A stretch of 46,590 bases of DNA from Actinomycetota bacterium (GTDB lineage Bacteria; Actinomycetota; Actinomycetes; Actinomycetales; Microbacteriaceae): contig RFTL01000005.1 of the NCBI GenBank assembly GCA_009923455.1, forward strand, positions 1 to 46,590, read 5' to 3'. Made by a program: the position numbers and the translations under genes. The notes beneath the pieces were generated by a model. That model searched no databases. It was not told the DNA's origin and was given only the letters and a program-made list of their open reading frames with translations. Every line of letters begins with the position of its first letter. The stretch's first letter is position 1. This document shows, one piece after another, positions 38,163-46,590 of this stretch.

Positions 38163-38711
38163 ATGCCAGCATATGGCCTCATCCCCGATAGTCCGCTAAT
38201 CACCGGAGCTAGTAAGCTCTATAAAAATGCTGCAAAAAAATTAAGGGGTAAGGGTCTTAACTTAAAGCCTAGAAACATGAAAGTTTCTATGCAATTTGGC
38301 AGGCTAGTTGTTTACAAGCCGATTCTTGACTTTGAGTTAAACCACAGATATGGAACTGTAGGTAGGCATCTACATAGGACTGCCAACCAGATATCTCAAT
38401 TGGCTAAGCTCCAAGTAGGCAAGAAAACTGGTCGTCTAAGGAACAGTATTAGATTTCAACACTTACCTAAGAATGGCATGGGACCTGGAATTAAGGTTGG
38501 TGCATATACTCACTATGCTCGGCTTCACCATGATGGTACTAGACCTCATCTAATTGTTCCGAACAAGCCTGGTGGCACTTTGGTGTTCACAAAAGGTGCG
38601 CGTGTAATTCAAACCAAAGTTGTTAGACATCCTGGCACTAGGCCCAATAGATATCTGACGGACCCCATGAGAACTGTAATTAGAGGGCAGCGTCGCTCAC
38701 TCAGGGGCTAG
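38163..38711 (+). CDS. HK97 gp10-like neck/tail completion protein (182 aa)
   Basis: The C-terminal half has the typical pattern for this family: KTGRLRNSIRF, YTHYARLHHDGTRPHLIVPN, LVFTKGARVIQTK and VRHPGTRPNRYL. It acts at the head-tail joint as a neck or tail completion factor. The N terminus is basic. It starts two bases after the preceding stop. Confidence 0.85.
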   Translation: MPAYGLIPDSPLITGASKLYKNAAKKLRGKGLNLKPRNMKVSMQFGRLVVYKPILDFELNHRYGTVGRHLHRTANQISQLAKLQVGKKTGRLRNSIRFQHLPKNGMGPGIKVGAYTHYARLHHDGTRPHLIVPNKPGGTLVFTKGARVIQTKVVRHPGTRPNRYLTDPMRTVIRGQRRSLRG

Positions 38712-38718
38712 ATCTTAC

Positions 38719-38726
38719 GGTAAAAT
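38719..38726 (+). promoter_or_regulatory. Late-type GGTAAAAT element before the tail chaperones
   Basis: GG-TAAAAT at 38719-38726, followed by the AGTCC/GGACT hairpin near 38733-38752. No -35 is visible. Confidence 0.5.
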
Positions 38727-38782
38727 TATTAAGTAGTCCACATATAGGACTGCAACCACTAAGAGACATAGGAATAATTGAC

Positions 38783-39115
38783 ATGGCAAAATTTAGAGAC
38801 TTCGGTGCTCCTGCGCTAGAGGGAGCTGACCCGATTTCGTTCAAGCTATTTGATGAAGAGTTCAACTGCGTACCAGCACTTCCTGGAAAAGTTCTACTAG
38901 ACATCGTAGCTAAGTCCGCATCTGCTGACGTAGTAGAGCAGGCATCAATGATTACAGAGTTCTTTGGCAGCGTACTAACTGCAGAGAGCCTAATCAGATT
39001 CAACACTTTGATCGTTGACAAAGACAGGATTGTTACGACAGATACCCTGGGAGAGATTACCGGATGGCTGATTGAGCAGTACGCAGACCGCCCGGAAGCG
39101 CAGCCAGAGGTTTAA
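38783..39115 (+). CDS. Tail assembly chaperone, G-like (110 aa)
   Basis: A small acidic protein upstream of the tape measure gene with a helix-rich fold (LLDIVAKSASADVVEQASMI). It matches the first tail chaperone of siphoviruses, which coats the tape measure before tail tube assembly. The downstream -1 frame is open and overlaps its 3' end, as expected for the conserved G/GT frameshift. Confidence 0.85.
   Translation: MAKFRDFGAPALEGADPISFKLFDEEFNCVPALPGKVLLDIVAKSASADVVEQASMITEFFGSVLTAESLIRFNTLIVDKDRIVTTDTLGEITGWLIEQYADRPEAQPEV
39076..39115 (+). promoter_or_regulatory. Probable -1 frameshift window of the tail chaperones
   Basis: The -1 frame opens after TGA at 39073-39075, and the zero frame stops at 39113-39115, so slippage must occur here. 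Candidates are C-CCG-GAA (39091-39097) and G-GTT-TAA at the stop. Neither is a textbook heptamer. Confidence 0.7.
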
Positions 39116-39477
39116 CAGAGTGGGCCGTAGACCTCTGGCCATACATTAACGGAAAAGCGCTAACCCTAGGCCTTAGGTTAGCAGACATGGAGTTACGGGA
39201 CATGCTTGATGTTTTGCATTTCTTGTTTGAAGAAGACTCTAGGTTTGCAACAGCTGAAGAGGCAGAATCAGTTAGTGCTGGCAGAACTGCTTTATATAGA
39301 GATCTATACAATGTAGACTACAAATATAAAATAAAGTCGCAGGGCAAGAAGCAGGGAAATTCTGGAGAATTCTCCTACAGCGATCCTGACGAAGTGAAGC
39401 CTTACATCCCTCCAACAGAATTTGACCCGGATTCTTTCAATCCGTTTGGCCAAGTTCTAGATGCTCCGATCGGATAA
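39076..39477 (+). CDS. Tail assembly chaperone T extension (-1 frame)
   Basis: The -1 frame is open from 39076 and reads sensibly through WAVDLWPYINGKALTLGLRL before the first ATG (39187), which has no SD. It is therefore probably made only as a G-T fusion of about 231 residues. The T part has a helical segment (ELRDMLDVLHFLFEEDSRF) and a C-terminal tyrosine/proline tail (YIPPTEFDPDSFNPFG). It is followed directly by the tape measure gene. Confidence 0.8.
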   Translation, partial: AVRRPPGSAARGLTEWAVDLWPYINGKALTLGLRLADMELRDMLDVLHFLFEEDSRFATAEEAESVSAGRTALYRDLYNVDYKYKIKSQGKKQGNSGEFSYSDPDEVKPYIPPTEFDPDSFNPFGQVLDAPIG

Positions 39478-39480
39478 CAC

Positions 39481-42432
39481 ATGGCAGTAATCGGACATGC
39501 AGAAATCGTTGTTAGGGCAATAACTAACAACTTTGAGAAAGAGCTGAAGAGCACTCTTAGTAATATCTCTAAGAGTGTCTCTGTCGGCGCTGGTCGCCAA
39601 ATCGGTGATGGCTTTGCGGATGGGTTTAATCGCAGCAATGCATCAACCGTATTTGGAAAGGTGTCAGATGGCCTTAGGAGCATGGTACCTGAAGCTGAAG
39701 CTGCCCGAGAACGATTTCAAAGCTTAGTCAGAACTGGATTTGTACTTCAAGGCGCTCTTGGTCTTGTTGCTGGAGCAATCTCCTCTGTTGTAGTTTCTAT
39801 TGGCCCGCTAATTGGATCACTTTTAGCGGCTGCTCCTGCTGCAGTGGTTTTGGCTAATGGTCTGGTTGCAATACAGCTGGCATCCAGGGTCGGTAAGGCC
39901 GCCTTTGGTGACATAGCTGGAGCAGTAAGCAATGCTACTAAGTCGCAGGGTGGCTACAATAGGTCCTTGGAAGACGCGGTAGAGAAGCTTAGACAACTTA
40001 AGTTCGAAGCCGAAGAGGCCGCATTATCTCAAGATAGGGCTGCACTAAATCTAGAAAAAGCTAGAGAAAACTTAATTCGTTCTCAGGAGATGCCAGCTAA
40101 CTCCCGGGAGCGCCGGGAAGCTGAGCTTGAGTTTAGAGAAGCTGAGCTTGCATACAGGCGGGCTAAGGATAGAAATAATCAGACAAAGAAAGAGATAGCT
40201 AAGGGCGTTAAAGGGCAGATGTCTGCCACTGGTGCTGGAGCTGACCCATTTGCTGGACTTAACTCAGCGCAGAGGGCGTTTGCGCAATACCTAGTCAAAC
40301 TGCAGCCTAGATTTGCCAGACTAGAACTAGCCCTCTCTAAGGCGTTCCTGAGACCGCTCAGGAAAGCTACTGATCTTTTGATGGACGAGCTTATGCCAGT
40401 CCTCGAGGATCAACTTCCTGGAATTGCAAAAACTACTGGCGAGGCTCTTAAGGGGATTGCAGTAGAGGCGTCTACGCCAGAAAATGCTGCAAGACTGGCA
40501 ACAATCTTTAAAAACTCTAATCCGATTATCAAAAAAGTCGGAGATATTCTAGAAAACTTACTAACTTCTGTCTTAACCATCCTAGAAGCTTCTGATGGCG
40601 TAGCTACACAATTCTTTACTTGGTTAGATACTTTGACCGGCGGCTGGGCCGACTCCCTTGAGGTGATGGGACAAAACGGTTCTCTCAAAAAGTTCTTTGA
40701 TGACGCAGGAGTAGAAGCCGCCAAGTGGGGCACCATCATTGGAAACATTTTTGATGGCTTTATCAACCTAATGGAGCTCACCACTGGCCCTGGTAGTGCC
40801 GGCGAGTACATGCTTGATTGGTTTACTGAAGCATCTGAAGGCTTCAAAAATATGTTTGCAGATGATCCTGAAGCAGGCAAGAAGTTTTTCAAAGATGCAA
40901 TGATCAATGCACGATCTGTTCTTTCTTCAATTGGTGCTCTAGTTAAAGAAGTTCTTGGGGTAGCAGACAACCCAAACATTGCAGTTGCTTTTGACAAACT
41001 AAAAGAGGGCGCGCCAAGCATTGGGACCATGCTAGATCAGATGATCGACGCTGCACCTAGTTTTGCTGGATTGATTGTCACAATCACAAAAATTATGGAA
41101 GCCTTTACTGATGATGGTCAGCTAAAGGGCTTCTTTGACACTCTTAATGTTGCTGCAGGAAAGCTTTTAGAGTTTGTTCAATCTCCCGAGTTTAAAACTT
41201 TGTTAGACAATATCGGACCATTGCTCGGTGTACTATCTGCCGTAGGTGTTGTAATGGATGCAATTCAGTTTGCATTTAGTGTACTTATTGGCTACTTGGC
41301 ATTTATGGCTGTTGGAGCTGAAAAGTTCCTAGCGCCGATCACAAAAGCTAAAGACAACATAAAAACACTCGTCAAGACCAAGCCACTTGGAGCGGGTGTA
41401 TCCGGGCCAATGACTGCTGCCCAGGCTAAGCAAGCTGACATGTTTAAAAACATAGGTAAAGGACTTAAAGCCGGTGGAATTCTTGGAATTGTACTTCTTC
41501 TTGTAGAAAAAGCCATCGAATTTTATAATAAATTCTTTGACTTTAGGCAAATGGTTGATAGAACCTTTGGAGATTTAGGCAAAAAAGTTGAGGAACTCTT
41601 TGCAGAAATTGGAAAACTATTCGATGTCTTATTCGGGGGCGACGGTATAGGTGGCATCTTTGACGCCTTGGACCCGATAATTAAGTTCCTATTAGAAATC
41701 TTAATTCCAGTGATTGGGTTTGCATTCGGTGGTCTAATTGATGGTGCCAAACTAGTAGTAAGTGTAATTACTAACGTTGTAAAAGCTATCTTGACCCCTA
41801 TTAAAACAATTATTCAGGGTCTTATGTTGCTGTTTGATGACCCTATTTTGGCTCTCCAGGTGATGATAGGTGGAGTTGTTCAGGCCCTAGTGGGAATCAT
41901 TGACGTTGGAGTTAACAGCATTATTGACTTCTTGAACTTCGTGCTAGATAGAGTTGAATCTACAATTAGAACGATCGGTAACACCCCTCTAGGTGATCTA
42001 GCAAGAGATCTTTTTGGCCTCGACTTGAAGAGCTTCTCTATAGAGAGAATTCAAAAAATCGACATAGCAGGTGCCATCGGAAAAAATATCCAGGCTGGCT
42101 TAGACCGCAAGAAAAACGAAGACATTAAGAAAAACTTTAGTACTGGCACTCGTGACAGTAAGATACCTAAACTTGCAAGCGGTGGAGTAGCCTATCCAAG
42201 CCTTGGAGGTACTCTAGTTACCGTTGCAGAAGCTGGACGTCCAGAACGCATCGAACCATTGGACCCTAATGGACTCTCTAACAGAGATAAAGCCATGATT
42301 CAGGAACTGTCTGGTGGCTCCATGTCGGGAGTAAATGTCAATGTTTACGCGACACCGGGAATGGATGTCAATGAACTTACGCAGGCTATCTCTAGAAAGC
42401 TTGCAATGGAGATAAAGAGAGGCTCGATCTAA
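39481..42432 (+). CDS. Tape measure protein (983 aa)
   Basis: The N terminus is helical. Hydrophobic segments lie near residues 85-135 and about 580-610, a coiled coil lies near residues 165-240, and further hydrophobic stretches lie near residues 735-820. The C terminus has KLASGGVAYPSLGGTLVTVA and AGRPERIEPLDPNG, a common tape measure ending. It sets tail length and takes part in DNA ejection; its length predicts a tail on the order of 150 nm by the usual 1.5 angstrom per residue rule. The stop overlaps the next ATG. Confidence 0.92.
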   Translation: MAVIGHAEIVVRAITNNFEKELKSTLSNISKSVSVGAGRQIGDGFADGFNRSNASTVFGKVSDGLRSMVPEAEAARERFQSLVRTGFVLQGALGLVAGAISSVVVSIGPLIGSLLAAAPAAVVLANGLVAIQLASRVGKAAFGDIAGAVSNATKSQGGYNRSLEDAVEKLRQLKFEAEEAALSQDRAALNLEKARENLIRSQEMPANSRERREAELEFREAELAYRRAKDRNNQTKKEIAKGVKGQMSATGAGADPFAGLNSAQRAFAQYLVKLQPRFARLELALSKAFLRPLRKATDLLMDELMPVLEDQLPGIAKTTGEALKGIAVEASTPENAARLATIFKNSNPIIKKVGDILENLLTSVLTILEASDGVATQFFTWLDTLTGGWADSLEVMGQNGSLKKFFDDAGVEAAKWGTIIGNIFDGFINLMELTTGPGSAGEYMLDWFTEASEGFKNMFADDPEAGKKFFKDAMINARSVLSSIGALVKEVLGVADNPNIAVAFDKLKEGAPSIGTMLDQMIDAAPSFAGLIVTITKIMEAFTDDGQLKGFFDTLNVAAGKLLEFVQSPEFKTLLDNIGPLLGVLSAVGVVMDAIQFAFSVLIGYLAFMAVGAEKFLAPITKAKDNIKTLVKTKPLGAGVSGPMTAAQAKQADMFKNIGKGLKAGGILGIVLLLVEKAIEFYNKFFDFRQMVDRTFGDLGKKVEELFAEIGKLFDVLFGGDGIGGIFDALDPIIKFLLEILIPVIGFAFGGLIDGAKLVVSVITNVVKAILTPIKTIIQGLMLLFDDPILALQVMIGGVVQALVGIIDVGVNSIIDFLNFVLDRVESTIRTIGNTPLGDLARDLFGLDLKSFSIERIQKIDIAGAIGKNIQAGLDRKKNEDIKKNFSTGTRDSKIPKLASGGVAYPSLGGTLVTVAEAGRPERIEPLDPNGLSNRDKAMIQELSGGSMSGVNVNVYATPGMDVNELTQAISRKLAMEIKRGSI

Positions 42433-43439
42433 TGAGCGAATATTACGATCCAGCAACTGACTTATCTCAGGTTGCTCAGGATGCCGAAAATAAACTAGTA
42501 AATAAGGCTTTATCCGCGCTTCCTGTTCCTCACATATCTGGTCTAAAACTACAAGGCGATATCTCCATCGGAGACTTAGTACTCAACACCATCGACACAA
42601 CCGGGGATACCGCTGGAGTTATTTGGGTGTGTTCCGAACTTGACGGATGGTGGAATATTCCGGATCCAGAATTCCCTGAACTAAACCGAGGATGGGGCGA
42701 TGGAGCATATGATGCCAATGGTAGATACTCTGCTCGATTGCTCACTTTGTCCGGATCGTTTCTGACTCAGACCCCTGAGCAGGTAGAACCAGCCCGTAAG
42801 AAGCTGATAGAAGCCATCGATCTAGTTTACCGAGGTGCCAACATAAAGGTAAATGAGGTTGAAAGAACTAGAAACTTAGACGGCACCTATACAGCATCTA
42901 GCAGCCCGAAGGTAGCGTTTGTTCGACTATCTGGTCGTCCAGAGATTATTTCTAGCAAGGCTCGCGGCCGCCATGACTTTGCTATCGGACTCAAGGCACC
43001 AGACCACGTTAAATATGAATACCTAGAGGACACGTATAGGACTGCAACACTTTCTAGAGGCAACAACACCACTATAACTAATACTGGCAACACTAGAACC
43101 CCGTTTATTTTTGAAATTACTGGTACCACTGCTTCTGGTGAAAAACTTACAATCCAGAACGAATACCAAAAAGATGGAGTAGCTGTAACTGAGAGAATCA
43201 CCGGCATTGTGAAAACTGGCTCTGGGTATACAACCGAGATTGATACATATAATAGAAATGTCATTCGAGTAACTAGGACTGGTGACGTGGTCACTAGCAC
43301 AGTTAGCGCTAGGGGAGACATCGACTCCTACGTCGATTGGCTGCAACTATACCCGGGCAACAATAAGATTACTTTCACCAGCACAGGCTCGTCCACTGTA
43401 TCTTGCAAGATTAACTACCGATCAGGTTGGATCGGATAA
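42432..43439 (+). CDS. Distal tail (Dit-like) minor tail protein (335 aa)
   Basis: It starts at the ATG overlapping the tape measure stop. The position is that of distal tail proteins. Beta-rich N-terminal part (HISGLKLQGDISIGDLVLNT), then WGDGAYDANGRYSARLLTLSG, which resembles the Dit N-terminal domain with its long strands, and a C-terminal galectin-like portion with repeated strands (FIFEITGTTASGEKLTIQN). It likely forms the hexameric hub at the tail tip. Confidence 0.78.
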   Translation: MSEYYDPATDLSQVAQDAENKLVNKALSALPVPHISGLKLQGDISIGDLVLNTIDTTGDTAGVIWVCSELDGWWNIPDPEFPELNRGWGDGAYDANGRYSARLLTLSGSFLTQTPEQVEPARKKLIEAIDLVYRGANIKVNEVERTRNLDGTYTASSSPKVAFVRLSGRPEIISSKARGRHDFAIGLKAPDHVKYEYLEDTYRTATLSRGNNTTITNTGNTRTPFIFEITGTTASGEKLTIQNEYQKDGVAVTERITGIVKTGSGYTTEIDTYNRNVIRVTRTGDVVTSTVSARGDIDSYVDWLQLYPGNNKITFTSTGSSTVSCKINYRSGWIG

Positions 43440-43452
43440 GGTAAAATTTTAC
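43440..43452 (+). promoter_or_regulatory. Late-type GGTAAAAT element within a palindrome
   Basis: GG-TAAAAT (43440-43447) lies in the perfect palindrome GTAAAATTTTAC (43441-43452), 22 bases before the next ATG. Confidence 0.5.
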
Positions 43453-43473
43453 TAACGACGAATAGAAACTAAC

Positions 43474-45681
43474 ATGACGCTTCCAGTATCGACAGCTAGT
43501 ACTAAGGCACCTGCCGCAGACTACCGCTACATTATCACGGACACACTGACTGACTCAGTTGTGGCCGAACTCCCGTTCGTGGATGTTTCGTTTGAAAACA
43601 GGCTCAACGAGGCTGGTCAATTTCAGGGATCTTTTCCAATAACTGAAGGCTCGTCTGTTTTAGACATCTATAATTCCACCCTTCCAGGTAAGAACTCGAT
43701 CTATGTTCTGAGAGATGGAGAATGCGTGTGGGGCGGAATCATCTCCAGCAGGTCCTACAACATCAAAGAAAAAATTCTAGACATCTCTGCAGATGAGTTT
43801 GTTAGCTACTTGGACCGTCGCGCTGTTTGGAAGACTTGGTCTACAGAATTTCCTTGTGACATCTTAATCTTTAACGCTGATCAAGAAATGCCTGATGAGC
43901 CTGATGCCCCTAGGATGGGTCAAGTTACCATCATAGGAGATATTGAATTTACAGAATTTAACATTGTTCCTGGTAGCAGATTCCGACTTTGGTTTGGTTC
44001 TAAGACAGAGAGCGATGCAGAAAAGAATAAACAGTACTACGACGGATATTACACAGTTACTGATGATCCAAACTTCCCCGTGGATGCAGAGAATAAAACT
44101 TTTTATTTCTCTCCTTTCTACAGACCAGAGGGGCAAAAAAACTTTAGACCAATTGCCCTTGGCAACTATTCATCGGAGATTGGCTGCTCGGTAAAACTAA
44201 GACAGCAGACCGATGACTATCTAACAACTCTTCTTAATGCTCATTTTGCTGATGACCTTTTAGATCTTGGTTTTGCAAAGAGGGATAACATTCCTGGTAG
44301 ATTGCAGATGCTGGAGATAGAGTCCTTTTCTAGGACCAATAATATTGTTACGGTAAAAACTGTGGCAGATAACTTTTTTGTCCCTGGCCAAATTATTGCA
44401 ATTAAAGACTTACCTGGATTTAGAACCAATAGAACTAAGGTAATTTCCGTAATTGACTCAAAAACGTTTACTTATGCATTCACCGGAGCAGACGTACCTC
44501 AGACGTTAGCTAGCAACGTGAATCTTGTAACTCAAATCGCAAGATTTCAAAGAGTTTTAGATACTGCTACTTTTTACACAGAGGACCCTCATGGGCTTGC
44601 TGTTGGAGATATTGTTCGACTAAGCGGAGTCGACAGTCAAATAGACTCGAAAGACCTGCACGAAGTCACTAGAATTGGCACTAGTGCTGGATTTAACGAC
44701 TCTATCTTTCAAATTGAAAGTAGAGGTCGAAAGATTAACATAAGTAATGCTGCCCCCAGCGCAGCTGCGACTAGGATTGCTGTTGTTGAATCTACTACTG
44801 CTGGGTCCTATATCAATAACTCTGACATCGGGATTACTTTTGAACGCGATCCGCTGCTGAGTACCACTATGGTGGAGCAAGAGCCAATCCTCGGGTCTGA
44901 GCTTTTCACTTTTAAGGAAATTATTGATAAATATTCAAACGACCTGATTGGCTTTGATTATAGGATCGATTGCACATTTGATAGAGAAGATAACACCTTC
45001 TCTAAAGCATTTAAGTTTTTACCTCTAGTTCCGGTGACTCTACAAAATTATGTAAGTGGTCCGGGCGGAACTCTGCCAGAAAATAAGTTAGTAGACCTAC
45101 AATACTTTAGCGTTGAAGGTAAAAATGCTAATAGTGTTGCATTTGAATTCCCTGGAAACATTGAGACAGTCAACTTCACTGAGAGTTTGGAGGAGGGCGC
45201 TACTAGAGTCTTTGCGCAAGGTCAAAAATCAACAGGAGCTTTTTCTGCATATGGTGCAGCGACTGACTATTCGGCATTGACCGATGGTTGGCCTTTATTC
45301 GATAAAATCATTAAAAAGGACAAGCTTAACTATAGAGAAGACCTCTACAAGATTTCTAAAAACGTAGTTGCTCAGGCGCAGTTGCCTGTTGCCACATTCT
45401 CCATAACGGTAAATGGTAGCTTAGATCCACAGGTGGGCAGCTACAAGCCAGGAGATTGGTGCATTGTTAGAATTGATGATCCTTTCATCTCCCAGCGTTT
45501 GGGTAGTTATTACGAGAATAAGGGCGACTCGGACAGAAGAGTGTTTTTGCGAAAAATTTCGTCAGTTGCGGTTCAACTATCTGCTAACCCAACCCTCCCC
45601 GAGATTGTCACGTTGCAGCTCGTGACAGAGCCGGGTGTAGATATAACTGGAGCAGAGCGAGCATGGCGCGACGACGCCTAA
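43474..45681 (+). CDS. Gp37-like minor tail protein (735 aa)
   Basis: The N-terminal part (VVAELPFVDVSFENRLNEAG; GECVWGGIISSRSYN; ISADEFVSYLDRRAVW) matches the siphovirus ReqiPepy6 Gp37-like family, a tail-tip protein found in many actinophages. The middle contains two inserted beta modules (residues about 285-350 and 355-420: FFVPGQIIAIKDLPGF and HGLAVGDIVRLSGVD) with a VGDIV-type core seen also in the tail tube and the next protein. The C-terminal half returns to the tail-tip fold (GSYKPGDWCIVRIDDPF). Likely a receptor-proximal baseplate component. Confidence 0.85.
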   Translation: MTLPVSTASTKAPAADYRYIITDTLTDSVVAELPFVDVSFENRLNEAGQFQGSFPITEGSSVLDIYNSTLPGKNSIYVLRDGECVWGGIISSRSYNIKEKILDISADEFVSYLDRRAVWKTWSTEFPCDILIFNADQEMPDEPDAPRMGQVTIIGDIEFTEFNIVPGSRFRLWFGSKTESDAEKNKQYYDGYYTVTDDPNFPVDAENKTFYFSPFYRPEGQKNFRPIALGNYSSEIGCSVKLRQQTDDYLTTLLNAHFADDLLDLGFAKRDNIPGRLQMLEIESFSRTNNIVTVKTVADNFFVPGQIIAIKDLPGFRTNRTKVISVIDSKTFTYAFTGADVPQTLASNVNLVTQIARFQRVLDTATFYTEDPHGLAVGDIVRLSGVDSQIDSKDLHEVTRIGTSAGFNDSIFQIESRGRKINISNAAPSAAATRIAVVESTTAGSYINNSDIGITFERDPLLSTTMVEQEPILGSELFTFKEIIDKYSNDLIGFDYRIDCTFDREDNTFSKAFKFLPLVPVTLQNYVSGPGGTLPENKLVDLQYFSVEGKNANSVAFEFPGNIETVNFTESLEEGATRVFAQGQKSTGAFSAYGAATDYSALTDGWPLFDKIIKKDKLNYREDLYKISKNVVAQAQLPVATFSITVNGSLDPQVGSYKPGDWCIVRIDDPFISQRLGSYYENKGDSDRRVFLRKISSVAVQLSANPTLPEIVTLQLVTEPGVDITGAERAWRDDA

Positions 45682-45700
45682 GAAATAACAGGAGCTAATT

Positions 45701-46590
45701 ATGGCAGTAAAAAGAACTACTGGAATTTCACCCGTTGTCTCCGGAATTGATAGGAGACTAAGGGCCGTCGAGGGTAGCGAGCCAGCTCTAGATGCTAGCA
45801 TCTCGAATGCTCCTACGGTTGTGTTGGCTGATGATGATGATCCGAATCTAGATGTGGTGTTGCCACCTAGCGTAGACAAAAAGTACGAATACAAGAGGGT
45901 GCTTAAAGCCTATATTTATGGCAATAAAGTAACTGGATTCGGCTCTAGGTGCGAACTATACTTCGGAGAAGACCCTGAAATTGAAGCCGCTGACCCTGTG
46001 GATGTGCAGGGTATTCATGGCACCAGTACCGATGATTTTAATATTTCACCTAAGCAATTTAAAGTTTTTGAGACGGACACCCCTCCTTGGACTGGCAGAA
46101 AGTCTTGGAGAAATACGCCAACCACAGGGAACAACGGTGACACTATTACCAACACTGTTTGGTTTAATCCAGTTGTCGAAGTGCCATCCAGCTATCCGAG
46201 CACCAGTGGTAGGGAGCTAATCACCACTAGGCGTATCGATACAGCAGAGGTTGATGGATCTACTGTAACCGTAAATTTAAACGCTACCCACAAGTTTGAG
46301 GTTGGCGACATTATTTCCGTAGATCTCCCCGAGCCTGCTTTTGGTATTGACGGACTCTTTAGGATTACCGATGTTCCCGACACCAGCACAATTGTCTACC
46401 AGTTAGATTTCCCTGCAACATCTCCTGTTACTTTAGATTCTTCTGACTTTACTGGCGGCGAAGCGTATGTCTATCCGGTTGCTAGAAGAGTAGTCAAAGA
46501 CGGTACAGTGTGGATTGACACAAGCGTTGAGCCAAACCGCGTTTGGGTTTGGAACGTTCTTCGTTGGTATGACACGGCTGAACCTATTGG
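45701..46590 (+). CDS. Minor tail protein, truncated by window end (at least 296 aa)
   Basis: The ATG at 45701 follows AACAGGAGCTAATT, a strong SD, and the frame stays open to the last base, so the C terminus is missing. The N terminus is basic, then acidic (VLADDDDPNLDVVLP near residue 45), and then beta-rich. Residues about 185-255 contain a module (HKFEVGDIISVDLPEPAFG; FRITDVPDTSTIVYQLDF) of the same type as those inserted in the preceding protein. Probably another tail-tip or fibre-base protein. Confidence 0.8.
   Translation, partial: MAVKRTTGISPVVSGIDRRLRAVEGSEPALDASISNAPTVVLADDDDPNLDVVLPPSVDKKYEYKRVLKAYIYGNKVTGFGSRCELYFGEDPEIEAADPVDVQGIHGTSTDDFNISPKQFKVFETDTPPWTGRKSWRNTPTTGNNGDTITNTVWFNPVVEVPSSYPSTSGRELITTRRIDTAEVDGSTVTVNLNATHKFEVGDIISVDLPEPAFGIDGLFRITDVPDTSTIVYQLDFPATSPVTLDSSDFTGGEAYVYPVARRVVKDGTVWIDTSVEPNRVWVWNVLRWYDTAEPI

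Overview
This window is a contiguous piece of a tailed dsDNA bacteriophage (siphovirus-type) genome. Every supportable gene is on the + strand. The host is probably an actinobacterium, and a freshwater planktonic one is the best guess. That is an inference from the moderate GC, the siphovirus structural set with a ReqiPepy6 Gp37-like tail protein, apparent leaderless starts, collagen-like fibres and heavy use of CTA leucine codons. No integrase, tRNA, rRNA or CRISPR array is visible.

Region 1 (1-4800) holds ten small-gene units. All but the first are monocistronic. Each has its own promoter (TTGnnn, 16-18 bp, extended -10 TGC-TAAGCT), a leader with three mutually complementary 6-base arms, a short ORF, and usually a strong intrinsic terminator. 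A 16-bp motif (TGTATTTATTTTTTGT) lies 67-70 bp upstream of the -10 in six units and in reverse orientation near a seventh. The arm sequences differ between units but stay complementary, so the structure rather than the sequence is conserved. Region 2 (4750-5513) is non-coding, with a dense set of CTAG-rich hairpins, a CTAGAC iteron array and a polypyrimidine stretch.

Region 3 (5514-11308) contains two related double-HTH proteins, a secreted NlpC/P60 peptidase, small membrane proteins (holin candidates), a complete catalase-peroxidase (katG) and a heme oxygenase. A 14-17 bp operator-like motif occurs three times: inside the HTH gene, between -35 and -10 of the peptidase promoter, and inside the peptidase gene. 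A roughly 150-nt structured RNA candidate ending in a strong terminator follows the heme oxygenase.

Region 4 (11520-46590) is the virion module. In order it has two fibre or adhesin proteins, the large terminase, two small proteins, the portal, a Dps-like ferritin, a cysteine-motif protein, a very large virion protein probably extended by a -1 frameshift into a zincin/ADP-ribosyltransferase-like domain, and a protease/scaffold polyprotein. These are followed by the major capsid protein, a second head protein, the tail tube, connectors, tail chaperones (frameshifted), the tape measure and the minor tail proteins. The last of these runs off the window. A recurrent GGTAAAAT element without a recognisable -35 precedes several of these genes and looks like a late-promoter class.

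The most unusual theme is redox and iron. One phage encodes KatG (H2O2 removal), heme oxygenase (heme breakdown and iron release) and a Dps-like protein (iron and H2O2 handling), and also a protein with cysteine motifs. The second is the regulatory architecture of the left-end cassettes.
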